From: Rhizomys pruinosus
Lineage: Eukaryota; Chordata; Mammalia; Rodentia; Spalacidae
Direction: 5' to 3'
Length of the DNA: 64,000 bases
NCBI GenBank assembly: GCA_009823505.1
Contig: VZQC01005897.1
Span: 344,796 to 408,795 of the forward strand
The first letter of the stretch is position 1; every line of letters starts with the position of its first letter. Under the pieces are notes generated by a model. It ran no database searches and was not told the DNA's origin. It worked only from the letters and a program-made list of their open reading frames with translations. A program made the position numbers and the translations under genes. Below, in pieces: positions 11,405 through 23,540 of this stretch.

Positions 11405-11625
11405 TTATACTAGCTTAAGCAAGCTTCCTTATACAGTTTAGGCCCACCTGCCTAGGGATGGCACTGCCCACAGTGGGCTTGGCTCTCCTACATCCATCAA
11501 CAATCAAGAAAAATGCATAGACACACCCACACACCCGTTTGATGGAGATGGTTCATCATTTAAGGTCTCTTCTTTCTAGGTGAATGTATTTGTGTCACAT
11601 TGACAAAAAACTAACTAGTGCAGCC
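11405..11625 (-). mobile_element. MaLR LTR (MT/ORR1-like), antisense, right half
   Basis: 'cctgcctagggatggcac', 'tgcccacagtgggcttgg', 'catccatcaacaatcaag' and 'gacaaaaaactaactagtg' continue the LTR begun at 9665-9960. The junction with the L1 falls inside the LTR middle ('gctttc' block). Confidence 0.65.
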
Positions 11626-11687
11626 ATGTCAGAAAAAAAAGTTACTTTGAAAAATAACTAATCCACCATATTCCGAGTGCTGTTTTA

Positions 11688-11850
11688 TGTATATATATAN
11701 ATATATAATCTTTTGAGACAGGATCTCCCTGTAACTCTGGGTGTCCAAGAACTCACTATGTTGACTAGGTCGGCCTTAAATTCACAGAGATATGCCTGCC
11801 TCTGCCTCACAAGTGCTAGGATTAAAGGTGTGTACCACCATGCCCAGCTC
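11688..11850 (-). mobile_element. B1 SINE, antisense, diverged
   Basis: Reverse B1 with 'ttttgagacaggatctccc', 'gactaggtcggccttaaattc' and 'gtgctaggattaaaggtg'. More mutations than the copy at 3897. A single unresolved base lies at 11700 in the adjoining TA run. Confidence 0.9.
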
Positions 11851-11859
11851 AAATCCAGA

Positions 11860-12344
11860 ATTCTATAGTGAGGATTTTCAGTTTGCATTGTTACAAGTTT
11901 GACTTGCATCCTCTAACTGATATTTATTTTCTTGCAAAGCTAGACAAATATAGATTGAGATATAACATTATTATCACCTTATCCTTCCAAAATGATTAAT
12001 AAACATCATGAAAATAACCCTAGGAGATTTAAGAGATTGTCTTCATTTTTAAAATTAATGTCAATGTTTAATTAAGGAGAGCCTCTTTTGATCTTTGCAA
12101 CATTATACAGGAAGACTGAAATTCAAGACACTTGAAAATCCAGGCTGCTTATGCAAGCAAATGTTAAGTCACTTTTGAAGACAATGTTATTGAGGATATT
12201 TTTTCACTTTAAGTTACTGCTCCAGCATGCTTTGCGTATGGAGGAGATGAAAGATTTTTGAAACCAACACAAATATTGAGAATAGAAAAGAGGTAAAGAA
12301 AATATTCCTTTTCTCTAGTTTTTGTGGTCTTAGGACTAATTTTT
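11860..12344. other. Unassigned AT-rich sequence
   Basis: No named repeat or coding frame seen. Confidence 0.35.
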
Positions 12345-13190
12345 TTGTTATTGTGGAATATATTTTATTGATGTTTTGTGTATTTCAAACTTCATTTTTC
12401 AGTTCAGTTCACGCATACCCCCCTTTCCATTCCCCCCACTCCAACCCACCCCAGATCGTGCATTCTGCCATAACTGTCCTGCATCTTTCTCTCAGTTTTT
12501 TTTTTTTAATGCTTAGGAATTCATATTTTCCTCCATCAATTTTATATTAATCTAAAATATGGATAAAATCTCTCCACCCATATAGAGTAATTATAGACTC
12601 TGAACATAATTAGTGAGTGGATTCTAGAGCCCATTGAGAGATTCATATTATAACAACATGGGTGGTTTCAGAAAACCAGAAATATAATGATAATGTTATT
12701 CAGCTTGCCTTTTATCTGGGGGATTTGGTGTTAGCATCCACAAATGAGGGAAACAATTCTCCATCTGTATTTCTGGGACTGTGTTACTTCATTCAGCATA
12801 ATTGATTCAAGCTCCATCCATTTACCTGCAAAGTTCATAATGCCATTTTTCTTTTCATTTATTTTCTTTTTATTATTTTTATTGATGCTTTGTGTATTTC
12901 ATACAACATTTTCCAATTCAGTTCAGGCATATTTCCCCTTCCCTTCCCCCCCATCCCACCCCACCCCATCCCAGATCATGCATTCTGCCATAACTGTCCT
13001 GCATCTTTCTCTCAGTTTTTTCCCAATTTTTAGCAATAAGTGATAATTTATGAATTTATACAAGCATCCTTCACGTAAAACGAATTTGCAAGCAGTTGTG
13101 TCCAAACCCACACAGCCCCTTGGTCCCACCATCCAGCAGGGGGGGCTTGTATGTTTAATCAAGTTGATCAAATGAGTGTCCAGGATTTCT
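12345..13190 (-). mobile_element. Rodent LINE-1 3' ends, antisense (two overlapping pieces)
   Basis: Two reversed L1 3' UTR ends (12345-12500 and 12850-13040) share 'cattctgccataactgtcc' and 'tgcatctttctctcag'. Each is preceded by a C-rich block, that is, a G-rich tract on the element strand. Between them, 12700-12845 matches the end of L1 ORF2 (also seen in sense at 46430-46500). The block at 13040-13190 matches the sense L1 UTR at 34230-34380 ('cccctgctggatggtggga' type). A later L1 end seems to have landed in an earlier one. Confidence 0.65.
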
Positions 13191-13321
13191 CAATGAAAAA
13201 ATGAAAGGAAAAAGACCAAGTGAGAAGCCCTTCACTACACCAGTTTCATAAGCCCAACAGGTGCTTTTCTACAGTTTACAAACTGTAGTTCAGACCATAG
13301 AACTTGTTGGTTTTTTTTTTT

Positions 13322-13476
13322 TTTGCAAGGGGGGGGTAGTCTTAGACAGGGTCTCCCTTTAGTCCCAGCTGTCCTGGAGCTTGCTCTGTAGACCAGGCTG
13401 GCCTTGAACTCACAGAGATCTGCCTGCCTCTGCCTCCTGAGTGCTGGGATTAAAGGTGTGCACGACCACGCCCGGC
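13322..13476 (-). mobile_element. B1 SINE, antisense
   Basis: Reverse B1 beginning after a T/G run, with 'gtagaccaggctggccttg' and 'gtgctgggattaaaggtg'. It sits head to tail with a second, truncated B1. Confidence 0.9.
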
Positions 13477-13571
13477 TTTTTTTGGTCTTTTTGAGACAGG
13501 GTCTCCCTGTAGCTCCAGCCGGCCTGGAACTCACTATGTAGACTGAGCTGGCCTTGAACTCACAGAGATCT
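13477..13571 (-). mobile_element. B1 SINE, antisense, truncated
   Basis: T-run then 'tttttgagacagggtctcc' and 'gccttgaactcacagagatc', ending abruptly before the head. The tandem position suggests insertion into the neighbour's edge. Confidence 0.85.
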
Positions 13572-13782
13572 GGCATAGAACTCATAAAAACACAAATTCT
13601 CATGTCTGACCCAAGACCTTTTTCAATGAACAAACTCTAGGGGTGGTGCCCAGAAATCTGTGTTTTTAAGTAGCCTGCTGAATAAGTCTGCTGTAGAGCA
13701 TGAAACTAAGGCAGGAGGTGATTATACAGAAAAGATAAATATGTAGCAAAGCAAATTTATTTGAATAGGAAAGAGTTGAGGG

Positions 13783-13965
13783 CTGGGGTGTGGCTCAGTG
13801 GTAGAGTATTTGCCTGGCATGCCTGAGGCCGTTGGTTCAGTCCCCAATACAGGAAGCTTTCTGTTCTCAGGAGGGCTGGAGATTTCATGTTTGAGGACAG
13901 TTGATCTGGGCTATAGAGAGAGCTTTAGGTTTATATGGTGAGGCTTCGTTTTAAAAAAAAAAATA
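13783..13965 (+). mobile_element. B4 / ID-type SINE, sense
   Basis: 'ggctggggtgtggctcagtg' with 'gtagagtatttgcctggcat' and 'ggttcagtcccca' gives the tRNA-Ala-like A and B boxes of an ID head. A degraded B1-like right part and a run of A near 13950-13965 follow, which is the B4 arrangement. Confidence 0.75.
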
Positions 13966-13969
13966 GAAA

Positions 13970-15549
13970 AACAACCAAAATTAGAGGCAACCTAAATTTT
14001 CACCAGCAGGCAAGTTTAAATATATGCTTATGGTCACATTTATGGACATTCAAATCCATTACTCTTCCTTAGAAATCTGTGAAAATCTAGTTACTTTCCT
14101 ATGAAGAGTGAGTGGCATTAGGGAGGATTTTTACATGCATATATAACAGACATTTATTCCATATCTAGTCTATGTGTTTCTCAAGCCTCTGTGATAAGCA
14201 GGCACTATTGAATAACATCAAATAGAAAATAAACTGTGCTTCAAGTAGTCTTAGAACTGCCTTGAGCCACAGGTTTCAGCAGATGAAAGAGTACACCTGC
14301 CACACTGATTTATTTCCCTTGGAAGAGTTGGGGGAGGAAGTTGTAGAAAGACGTCCTAATGTGACAGTTGATCCCCAAGCCATGGCAGAGTGAGTCCTCT
14401 CAGGGGTGTTCATGAGATGTTTTCAGGGCATAGACACTGTTGGCCAGTTATAGGTCTTCAGTGCTTGAGAGCTGGACTGAGAATACGGGAAACGCAGAAG
14501 TCTCCTTCTGCGTGATCCTGTAGTTCTGCAAATCCCTAGCATCTGGCTCATGTGTGAAGCCAGGGAATATGTAGTTTACTCTTGCAGCTGGTTTTGCGGA
14601 GGGCCTGAGCCTTGTGTGGTTCCATGTCACATGGGGAAAACACTCTTCAAGATTTGCCAGAGATTTTGTTCCCAAGAAGAAAAATCCTCACACACATCAT
14701 ACTAAACTAGAGAAACTTTTATGTGGCTCCTACAATATAAAGGTATTTGACATCATAGGAAATGGTCAAAGTGAAGATTGTTGGACAAAATGCTGTCTGC
14801 TCATTTTCACTATCTAAATGTAAACCAAAACCCCTGAGAAAGCAGATGTAGCTTAACAAAGATGGTGACTCTGCTAGCAATAGTGTTGTTACATTATTAT
14901 GGCAAGTCCCAAAAATCAGAGGTAGAAAGAAAAGTTAACAATTACTAGATGCTGAGTAATGGAAACAAGCAGTTTATTCATGTTGAGTTTCTGGTTTAAT
15001 GACTTTACCAACTCCATCCCATTCCCGAGAATTGCTTCCTTTGAGCCATTTAGTTTAGAAAAATGAAGACAGTTTTGTTTCCTTGACTTCTTCCAGCCAC
15101 AGTTTTAAGTAGGAAACTAATTTATTTATTGCCACTAATAATTTCCAAAAAACCTACTATCATTAAAATAGACAACACATTTTCATTAATTCCTTTGTTT
15201 TTACACTTTTACATTTTAAGTAATTGAAATTAGAAATGTCTCACCACTTTGGAAATTAATTTTGGAAAGTATGGAAACAAATATACTCTAAAGTAAAGTT
15301 TAAAATGGGGAGACCTGATTTCTCATTGACTTCATATTATAAAATCGGGTTTTGGTTCTTCTTAAAAGTAATTGACCTTAAGATGCCATAAAGTCTCTTT
15401 TAAAAATTCAACCCACTAAAAGTAATTGCATAAAATATTAGCAACAATCAAGGAAAGAAGCATTTAAACACAAAAATATCATTAAATTAAAACAAAAATG
15501 AAAATATCAATAATTATGTCAGTTACTCAGCAAGCAGAATTAGATGTGT
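13970..15549. other. Unassigned sequence
   Basis: Largely single-copy looking, AT-rich toward 15000-15480. No frame with coding character. The part around 14990-15480 has few obvious repeats and could contain conserved noncoding DNA, but I have no direct support. Confidence 0.3.
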
Positions 15550-15560
15550 ATGGGTTTCTT

Positions 15561-15721
15561 TCTTTCTTTTATTTTTTTTGTCTTTTTGAGACAGGGTCTC
15601 CCTGTAGACCCAGCTGGCCTACAACTCGTTCTGTAGACCAGGCTGGCCTTGAACTCACAGAGATCACCCTGCCTCTGCCTCCCAAGTTCGAGGATTAAAG
15701 GTGTGTGCCACCATGTCCGGC
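15561..15721 (-). mobile_element. B1 SINE, antisense
   Basis: Full-length reverse B1 flanked by an 11-bp target duplication, atgggtttctt, at 15550-15560 and 15722-15732. Confidence 0.95.
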
Positions 15722-15732
15722 ATGGGTTTCTT

Positions 15733-16450
15733 AAATGTCCCCAGCTCCCCGTATGTTAAACTTTCAAATAAAGTCACAGCTTCAGTGCTCTGTCTGGGTT
15801 GTTACTTTATAATGACTTGATTCACATTGCATTCTTTCTGTGATCTCTGCTCTTGCTCAGTGCTCTTTAGATGTGTGTCTAGTGCTATCTGGTTGAGACT
15901 CTTTTTTTGTATCTTCATTGAAGAGTCTTGGATGGAAAATTAAAAAGTAAAAGTCAAAATGAACATTGATTAGAAAGAAAGCTCCTAATGTGCTAGTTTG
16001 TATGCATCTTTGAGACACCCCAGTGAAAGCCCTTTGGAAGTTTCCTGCCCAAGATGCCTGACACAACTCCTTTTTCCCAGGAACACATCCTCTCAGATGG
16101 TTGAAGGAACCCTATATTTTGGCTGCTATACAGGGAACTACTTACTGCTTGAGAACTAGTTGGGGTGACGATATTCAAAGATTATTGTTAAGGTCCACAG
16201 CCCTGACTTTTGCACTAGAATCTGATTCCAGGCTAAGCAGAGCCATTTCACCTTGCAACGAAGAACCCCTGTTGATTAGGCTGATTCTTCAAATTTGGGG
16301 GCATATGTATTGGCAGGAATGAGCCTATTTTGGGCTCAGGGGATGTTTAGGAAGCTTAGTTCTGTCACTGAAAATGTATGAAATGGAATTCTAGGTTATT
16401 TAGTGTACTTTCAGTCCTAGCACGAACATGGCCATCTGTGGCTGTTGTAT
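15733..16450. other. Unassigned sequence
   Basis: No repeat family or coding frame I can support. Confidence 0.35.
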
Positions 16451-16463
16451 AAAACAAAAGTTA

Positions 16464-16618
16464 GCCGGGCATGCTGGCGCACGCCTTTAATCCTAACACT
16501 TGGGAGGCAGAGGCAGAGGCAGGCAGATCTCTGTGAGTTCAAGGCCAGCCTGGTCTACAGAGTGAGCTCCAGGCCAGCTGGGGCTACAGGGAGACCCTGT
16601 CTCAAAAAGACGAAAAAA

Positions 16619-16661
<43 letters not shown>

Positions 16662-16669
16662 AACAAAAT
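16464..16669 (+). mobile_element. B1 SINE, sense, with (AAAT)n tail
   Basis: Head 'gccgggcatgctggcgcacg' through 'gggagaccctgtctcaaaaa', then an (AAAT)n tail of about 45 bp. Perfect 13-bp target duplication aaaacaaaagtta at 16451-16463 and 16670-16682. The expanded tail is likely polymorphic. The body carries a small internal repeat, 'ggcagaggcagaggcagg'. Confidence 0.95.
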
Positions 16670-16682
16670 AAAACAAAAGTTA

Positions 16683-17689
16683 ACTTCATGGCTGGGCACC
16701 TTCGGGTTTATTATGTCCTTGGCTCTCTGGAAGTCAAGTATCTTTCTGTTCTTTGCGAAGTTGGATGAGAAGGCTAGTTTGGAACCTTTGAGAGATGTGT
16801 GTGTAGATAACCCTGAATGTCAGGACATTGCTACTTGCTGTGCAGAGCAAGAATTCTCTAAATTTCTAGTTTGTGGATGGACGCCCGAGGAATTAGGCAT
16901 GAGTTTTTTTCCATAATCACCGACAGACTCAACTGAATTCTTCCGTGATTTGGTTACTATGCCAGGTGCCAACCAACCTTTGGTGAATATTCTCCTCTGG
17001 GACTTAAACGTGTTGGTTGTCGTATTTACTAATGGACTAGTAGGATGTGTACCAGCGCGTCTCCCTCCTTACTGAATTGAGTGCTGTGAATGAATGGATG
17101 TCACTTTGCTCTCCCCTTCTTACAAGCAGGACCTTCCCATGAAAACCTTCACACAGAAGCAGTTTGTCCATAGTCCTTTCCACATGGTACAGCAGGTCTT
17201 GCCTGCCACATGCTGTGTTTGAAAATGAATATGGGAGAATTATCTGGATTCACCATTCAGTGTAGTAGACTTCAGGTTTTCTGGTGCAAGTCTTTATTGA
17301 GATCAATGCAGATCCACATTCACCTGTAAGAACCATGATTGGCTTGTAAACATGGGCCTTTTCTCCATAGCAATATTTTGTAAAATATTAGTGTAATGTT
17401 ACAAGCTGGATATCACAACCTTGGTGCAAATCATGGGTCCTAGTTTTTGCTATTGTGTATGTGTGTGTATGTCAGTGTGTGTGTGTGTGTGTGAGAATAT
17501 GTTGAGTGTGTGTGTCAGTGTGTTAGTGTGAGTGAACATGTGAAAGTATGTATGAGTTTCTGCACAGTTGTCTAGCCCATGTAGGTTTTTGTACTCAACA
17601 ACGCAGTCAAGATGCTGAACAGTTCCAGGACCACACGCACTTCTCCTTTCCTCTTTCATAACCTCACCCGTGTGCTTCCTATCTACTCT
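16683..17689. other. Unassigned sequence with GT-rich run
   Basis: Single-copy looking. A degenerate (GT)n tract lies at about 17456-17530. Nothing supports a gene. Confidence 0.35.
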
Positions 17690-18710
17690 GACCTTAACAT
17701 TCTTGAAACCAGTAAATCTGTCTTCTTTGCTTTATGCTTTCATTCCAAAATTGTGACATAAACATTACCTTACAGTTTGTAACTTCTTTGGATTTTTTTT
17801 TTTTTGCACTCAGCATAATTTACTGCGGATTCATCCAATTTGTTGTGTTTTTCAATATTTTCATTTTCATTTCTGAGTGAGTGATGGTGCATAGGGTGTG
17901 TGTTTCACAGTACCCCAGATTGTCTAGCCACTTACCTGGTGAGGGACAGGATTCATTGCAGTTTGAGCTATTACAAACAAAAGCCTCTGGGAGCATTCGT
18001 GTAAAGGTTTTTATGAGTGGACATAAATTTATATTTTCCTGGATGATTGCAATTTCTGGGTCATGTGTCAATTTCATCTTTAGTTTTTATGGAAACTTTT
18101 TCTGAGTGGCTTTATTTTTTCCTATCATCAATGTATGAGTCATCCAGTTTCTCCACATCCTTGCCAGCATTTGAAGTTATTACTTTGTATTTGATCAGTC
18201 ATGTCACCCATAGTCTTGCAGTGATGCTTCAGCCGTTTTACTTGCATTCTTTTCAAGGCTAATGATGCTGAACCTCTTTTCATCTGATTATCTTCTGTCT
18301 GTAGTCTTCAGTAAAATAGCCCTTCGTCTTCCCACTTGTTGATTGGATAATTTATTTGATTATCATTAAGATTTCTTTATTATCTTTATACTTGTACCTA
18401 GTTGGATATACACTTTGTTAACTATTTCTATGGCTCTGTTTTTTCATCCTCTTCCCATGGGCCTTGGTCAAGAAAAATTTTATTTTTGATTAAGACAATC
18501 ATTGATATTTTCTTTTATGGATCATGTTTTAATACCAAGTCTAAGAACTTGATGCAATTTTAGATCACAAGGATTTATTCCTATTTTTTTCTAAAAGATT
18601 TGTAGTTTTACAGTTAAACACATGGCAAATTTTTAAATCAGTTTTCTCTGCGGTCTGAAATCTGGGCCAAGTTAAATAATTATTATTTCTTCTTCTGCTG
18701 CTGCTTCTCC

Positions 18711-18950
18711 TTCCTTCCTTCCTTCCTTCCTTCCTTCCTTCCTTCCTTCCTTCCTTCCTTCCTTCCTTCCTTCCTTCCTTCCTTCCTTCCTTCTCCTCCT
18801 CCTCCTCTTCCTCCTCTTCTTTTTCTTCTTCTCCTCCTCCTCCTTTCTCCTTTCTCCTTTCTTCTTTCTTCTTTCTTCTTTCTTCTTCTTTCTTTCTTCT
18901 TTCTTCTTCCTTCTTCTTTCTTCTTTCTTCTTTCTTCTTTCTACTTCTGT
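18711..18950. repeat. (TTCC)n / polypyrimidine tract
   Basis: About 83 bp of TTCC repeats (18711-18793) followed by CTC, TTC and TTTC variants to about 18950. Nearly all pyrimidine on the plus strand for about 240 bp, with mirror symmetry that favours triplex (H-DNA). Confidence 0.97.
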
Positions 18951-19272
18951 TTATGGTAGTTAAGTGACTCTAGCACTGTCTGTTGACAAGGCTGGCCTCC
19001 CTTCAAAGAACTGGCCTGGAAACTGTTGGATGTCAGTCCAGCGTATTTCTCCACACCTATTTCCAAGTTCTCCTTTTTTGCTCAGCTGTTCTGTGTCTTC
19101 ATTAACACTACATTGCTCTAATTACTGGCACTAATTAGTAATTAGTGACTAATACCATAATGTTAAGTACTAAGATTCTTCCAGTTTATTAATTCCCTTT
19201 TGTTACTGTTTTAAACGCTCTAGGTAGGACCTGTGTCTTTTCATAGAAATTTCATGTAAAGGTTGGAATTTT

Positions 19273-19502
19273 TTTTTTTTTTTTTATGTGTATGAATGTA
19301 CTGTCTGCATGTAGGTTTGTGCACCCGTGTCGTGCAATGCCGTGGAGGTCAGAAGAGGGTCTCGGATTCCCCTGGAACTGGAGTTCTCCTGGAATTGGAG
19401 TTACAGACAGTTCTCAGCCGCCATGTGGGTGCTGGGGATCGAACCCAGGTTCTCTGCAAGGGCAGTTGGTGCTCTTAACCGCTAGGCCATCTCTCCAGCC
19501 CC
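19273..19502 (-). mobile_element. B2 SINE, antisense, young
   Basis: Two tandem internal units, intact B box (gatcgaacccag), head at 19502. Perfect 14-bp target duplication aaggttggaatttt at 19259-19272 and 19503-19516. It landed inside the old L1. Confidence 0.96.
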
Positions 19503-20198
19503 AAGGTTGGAATTTTCTATTTAAGTCTGTTTGCCATCACCACTTTAAAATATCACCTTGATTATCAGATGATGTTTTAATTTTACTCATTAAGCTGATG
19601 AGGAAAATTATAATCTATTGCATATACCTTCATATCTGCGTTTCTAGTCTGTCTTTTCCCTTTCCAGTGACCCAGAATTCTTTTATTGTTTTCTTTCTGT
19701 TTCAAGACTTTCTCTAGCAACCTTCAAGGGCAAGTAAACTAGCACTAGGTTTTTTGCTGGCTTTCATATGCGAATTTGTTTAATCTTATTTTCATCTGGA
19801 AGGATAATTTCTTTAGATATTAAAGATTTGGATTCGACAGGTCTTTTTATTTCAACTTTTGAGAGTAAACACTCCCTTCTGGCCTCCCTGGGTGCAGTTT
19901 TTCTTTTTTAGAAAAAAAAAAAAAACCACTGTCAGCTTGATCATGATGTTTATATTATAACGTATCAGGATGTTAAATCACCAAATTGTGTACATTAGAA
20001 ATATACAGTTTTGAATTATGAACTATGCCTCAAAAAAGCTAGGGTGAAACCTCTCTTGGTGTTCCCATAATTAATGTATTCTTTTCTCTGTCTCCTTTTA
20101 AGATACTTTTTTCTTCATCTTTAGTTTTGAAAATTTAATTATGATGTGTCTTAGTGTGAACTTGTTTTGAGTCATCTTGTTTGGATTTGCTACATTTA

Positions 20199-20440
20199 TT
20201 TGAATCTGTAGGTTTGTGTCTTGTGCTAAATTGGGGGTGTTTTAGCCATTATTTATCAAACACTCCTTCTCTATTGTCTTCTTTTTTCCTTGGGCTCTGA
20301 TGATAACAGTATTGGATCTTTTATTCTTGTTCCATGTGTGTCTGAAGCTGTGTTAAATTATTTTCTCCAGTCAATTTTCTCTATTTTGTTGCGACCAGGC
20401 AACTTTTATTCTTCTATACTTAAGTCTACTGATTCTGTGT
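20199..20440. repeat. L1-related direct repeat, copy 1
   Basis: About 240 bp starting 'tttgaatctgtaggtttgtg' that recurs at 21291-21510 with small indels. See the second copy. Confidence 0.85.
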
Positions 20441-20829
20441 TCTGTCACCTCTACTGTTGAGCCCATTATAGGAAATTTGAAAATTTCTATCATTTTCTTT
20501 TTTTGTCTTTTTGGTTGTGAGCCTGAGCCTTTAACTCCCAGCCCTCAGTTTCTAATTTATAATATCACTTTATTTTTTATGGCTTCTGTTTCTTGAGATT
20601 TTTTTTCTTTTTGCTTCAAGAGAACTTGTAATTGATTATTGAAGCATTTTTATAACATGCTTTTAAAAAAATCTAATACCATTGAAGTCATCTGATTTGT
20701 TTTATTATTGGCATTAGTTGATCTTTTTTTTTGCATTCATGTTGTGATTTTCTTGGTTCTTGTTTGATGAGCAACTCTTAGTTTTTTTTCCTGGACATTT
20801 TGCCTGCTATATGTGTAAACCCTGATTTC

Positions 20830-21290
20830 TCATTTAACCCTTTATTTGGCAGCAGTCTCTCCGTTTGGTTCAGTGGTCGGTGCTTGCCTGTTTAGTAGGC
20901 AGTTTGCAGTCTTCGTGGGGCTGTTTTGGCTGGCACCTTTTATCTGGTGTCTCTGAGGCTCCCCTGCTAATGCTATTTGAGTTGCAGAAGCATTCAGAGT
21001 TGGACTTTGGCTTTCTTTTAGTGAAGGAGCCACTGTCAGTAGTGGATTCCTATCTCAGTGCTCCCCTGTAGGGGAAGAGAGTGTCGGGGTCCTGAAGACA
21101 AAGAGCACTCCCAGATTGAGTAAGGTGATGAACTTGGGACCCTCCTGATGATTCCACTTGCCTATCACAAGCTGGAAGTGTGTACTTACTTTCTTGGTCA
21201 TGTATGTGCTGGTGTCATTTCTCTGTCCATTTCTGAGTCCCATTCCATCTTCCCTTAAGGAAGCAAAAGTTCCAGTGGAAATCTGTTCCA
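20830..21290. other. Unassigned sequence between direct repeats
   Basis: Moderately GC-rich T-strand sequence. It could be 5' UTR of the old L1 but I cannot show it. Short open frames on both strands are not convincing. Confidence 0.3.
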
Positions 21291-21510
21291 TTTGAATCTG
21301 TAGGTTTGTGTCTTCTGCTAAATTGGGGGGTATTTATCAAACATTCCTTCTTCTCCGATGTCTTCTCTTTTCCTTGGACTCTGATGATAACAATATTGGA
21401 TCTTTCATTCTTGGTCTACAGGTCTCTGTTAATTATTTTATCCAGCCTATTTTCTCTACTTTGTTGAGACTAGGTAACTTCTGTTCTTCTACACTCAAGT
21501 CTACTGAGTT
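21291..21510. repeat. L1-related direct repeat, copy 2
   Basis: Shares 'tttgaatctgtaggtttgtg', 'ctctgatgataaca', 'ttggatctttcattctt', 'aagtctactga' with copy 1 about 1.1 kb upstream. The left edge matches copy 1 but flanks differ, so either a short segment was duplicated or two copies of one old element lie in tandem. Confidence 0.85.
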
Positions 21511-21519
21511 CTAGTGAGT

Positions 21520-23540
21520 GGCATTAGGGCTATAAATAAAACTTGGTCCAGGTTGGCTGGCAATCCTTGCCAAACCAGCTCTTTGTTCTTTTGATCGAGT
21601 GTGTGTACTATTAGATCCGACCCTGCTTGCTTACAGCTGCATCCTCCCATTTCCTCTGTGAGCCCTTCTGCAGGGCTAAGTGCAGCTGGTCTGAGATTCT
21701 TGGCCTTTCCATTGGGTGGCCTCTTTCTAGGTCTGTGCAATTCGTACTCCCTTGAGGGACAGTTGCCACATGTTACTAAATTTTAAGCTTGATCTCAAGG
21801 TACTTGATATTTAATTGGCAGTCCTTTATCCCTGGAGAGTAGCTTGTATGACTTGAGAACTCATGGGTACATGTGGCACTGGAAGAAATATCAGAAGGTA
21901 ATGTTAGTAGTGATATGAAAGAACTCCTACTTACATGTAGTTTTACATAACTCTGCTTGAGAGATTAGAGCAGGAAAGGTGAATGGGTTGCAGAACTCCA
22001 ATCATATTTAAAGTTTGATTCATAATAATCACCTAGAACAAAATTATTTTCAGCAGTGTTGGTTAAATAACATCTGTTGGTCCTTTAATCACACGTGGCT
22101 GCAATCCACATAATGTTCTTCCCTCGAAGAACCACCCTGGCAGCTTCACAAGGCTGTAAGTCTTAGAGTTGTTTCCTGCCAGCAGGCTAACAGTTTCTAG
22201 GCTGAGCTTCTGGCAAAGAGCGGGAGAGGGGACCACGAGAAGTTACCCAGAGATGAGAAATGAAAGAAACGGACTCAGAGAAAAGGTCCGGGAGATAGAC
22301 TCGTGTTTTTTTCATGCCAGCAATGTGTTTATATGCTAAAAGCTACTGTGCTCTGAGCAAGGAAGTGGGGGGCAGGAGGAAGGGAAGGGTGAACCACCTT
22401 GGCTCCTACTGGGGGACTGCAGAGCTCCTGTTTGTGCAACCAGTAAAATAGAGGTGTGACATTTTGCTCAATATCTTAGGGGAAGGGGCCATCAGGGTCT
22501 GGAACTCTGCAGAGGTAGGTGAGGCATGAAAAACTGCAATATCCCGACCTCATGGAGCTACGGATAACTCAGCCTATGGAGATATCAGATAATTCTTGGA
22601 GGTTCCTGGACAGGACTTACAGGTCTGCCTTGAGCCAGGCAAAGTTTCATTTCTACACAGCAGCACCACAGCCTGGTTTCCCCAGCCATGGTGGACTCCT
22701 GAAGTGCTGAATCAGCAGGTTTACCTCTGCTCAGCTCATTGGAGTTCTTAGGAAAAGGCAGAAGGTATCTTAGAGGAAACAAGCTTGCAGTGCAGAAATA
22801 CAAAACATCACTGTTTCCTGGGCCCAGTGGCTCCAAGGGATTGAGAATTCATTTGCTACTTTTAATTTTCTATAACTTGTTCTATAATTTAACTAAGAAA
22901 GACTTCCTTTCCTCCAGGGAAGTCATTCTTGACAGTTCCTTGCTTAATTTTTTTTAATTACCACAACTGATTTAGTTCACTTATTTTTCCCCACAAATGA
23001 ATTTATAATTGATGTGGGTAGAACAAACTATGCAGTTTATAGTTTAGCAATATCATAAAGTTTTAATTGAAATTCGGAATGGCAGGAACTAGAGGGAAAC
23101 ATGAAGAAATAGTTTCTACGGAATTATATTATTGCATCACTAAGTCACTTAGGTTTATGCATAATGCCTCTTCCACAGGCAACCCTGCCTCTGTTGAATG
23201 CTGGCAGATCACTCAATCTTTTCTTCTCTACAGTCACTTTGAGTTTTTCTCATGAAGACAAACCTGCTCATTTTGTTAGTTTTTCTATTATTTGAAGCTC
23301 TCAGCTCTCTTGTGATGACTACATGGCATTACTTCTTAAGAAAAGCGGAGAGCCCAATAGTAACTGTTAGATATCTACACAATCTGGTAGAGGCATATTT
23401 TAAAGAGGAACATATACTTGCCTTCTGTAATTCATGTATCAGGAGTCAGGGTCTTGTAATTAGTAATCCCTGATGCTGTGTGCTTTCTCTTTTATTAAAA
23501 CTCATATCTAGGGTTTGTGGGTTGTTCTGTTTGGGTTTCA
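21520..23540. other. Unassigned sequence, possible conserved block
   Basis: About 2 kb without recognisable repeats. The part at 22010-22135 ('taataatcacctagaaca...', 'tttaatcacacgtggctgc') has homeobox-like TAAT and E-box-like CACGTG motifs and no repeat, so it may be a conserved noncoding element. No gene is supported. Confidence 0.3.

Larger units (their letters stand above)
17690..20700 (-). mobile_element. Old LINE-1 (L1M), antisense, ORF2 and upstream
   Basis: The antisense order of L1 ORF2 is easily followed. It runs: 'cactcagcataatttactg' then 'gattcatccaatttgttg', 'gcattcgtgtaaagg', 'gggtcatgtgtcaa', 'ctccacatccttgccagc', 'cttttatggatcatg', 'tctagcactgtctgttgac'. Beyond the B2, T-rich blocks such as 'tttagccattatttatcaa' resemble 5' parts of an old L1. 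It is interrupted by the pyrimidine tract at 18711 and the B2 at 19273. No open frames survive. Confidence 0.65.
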
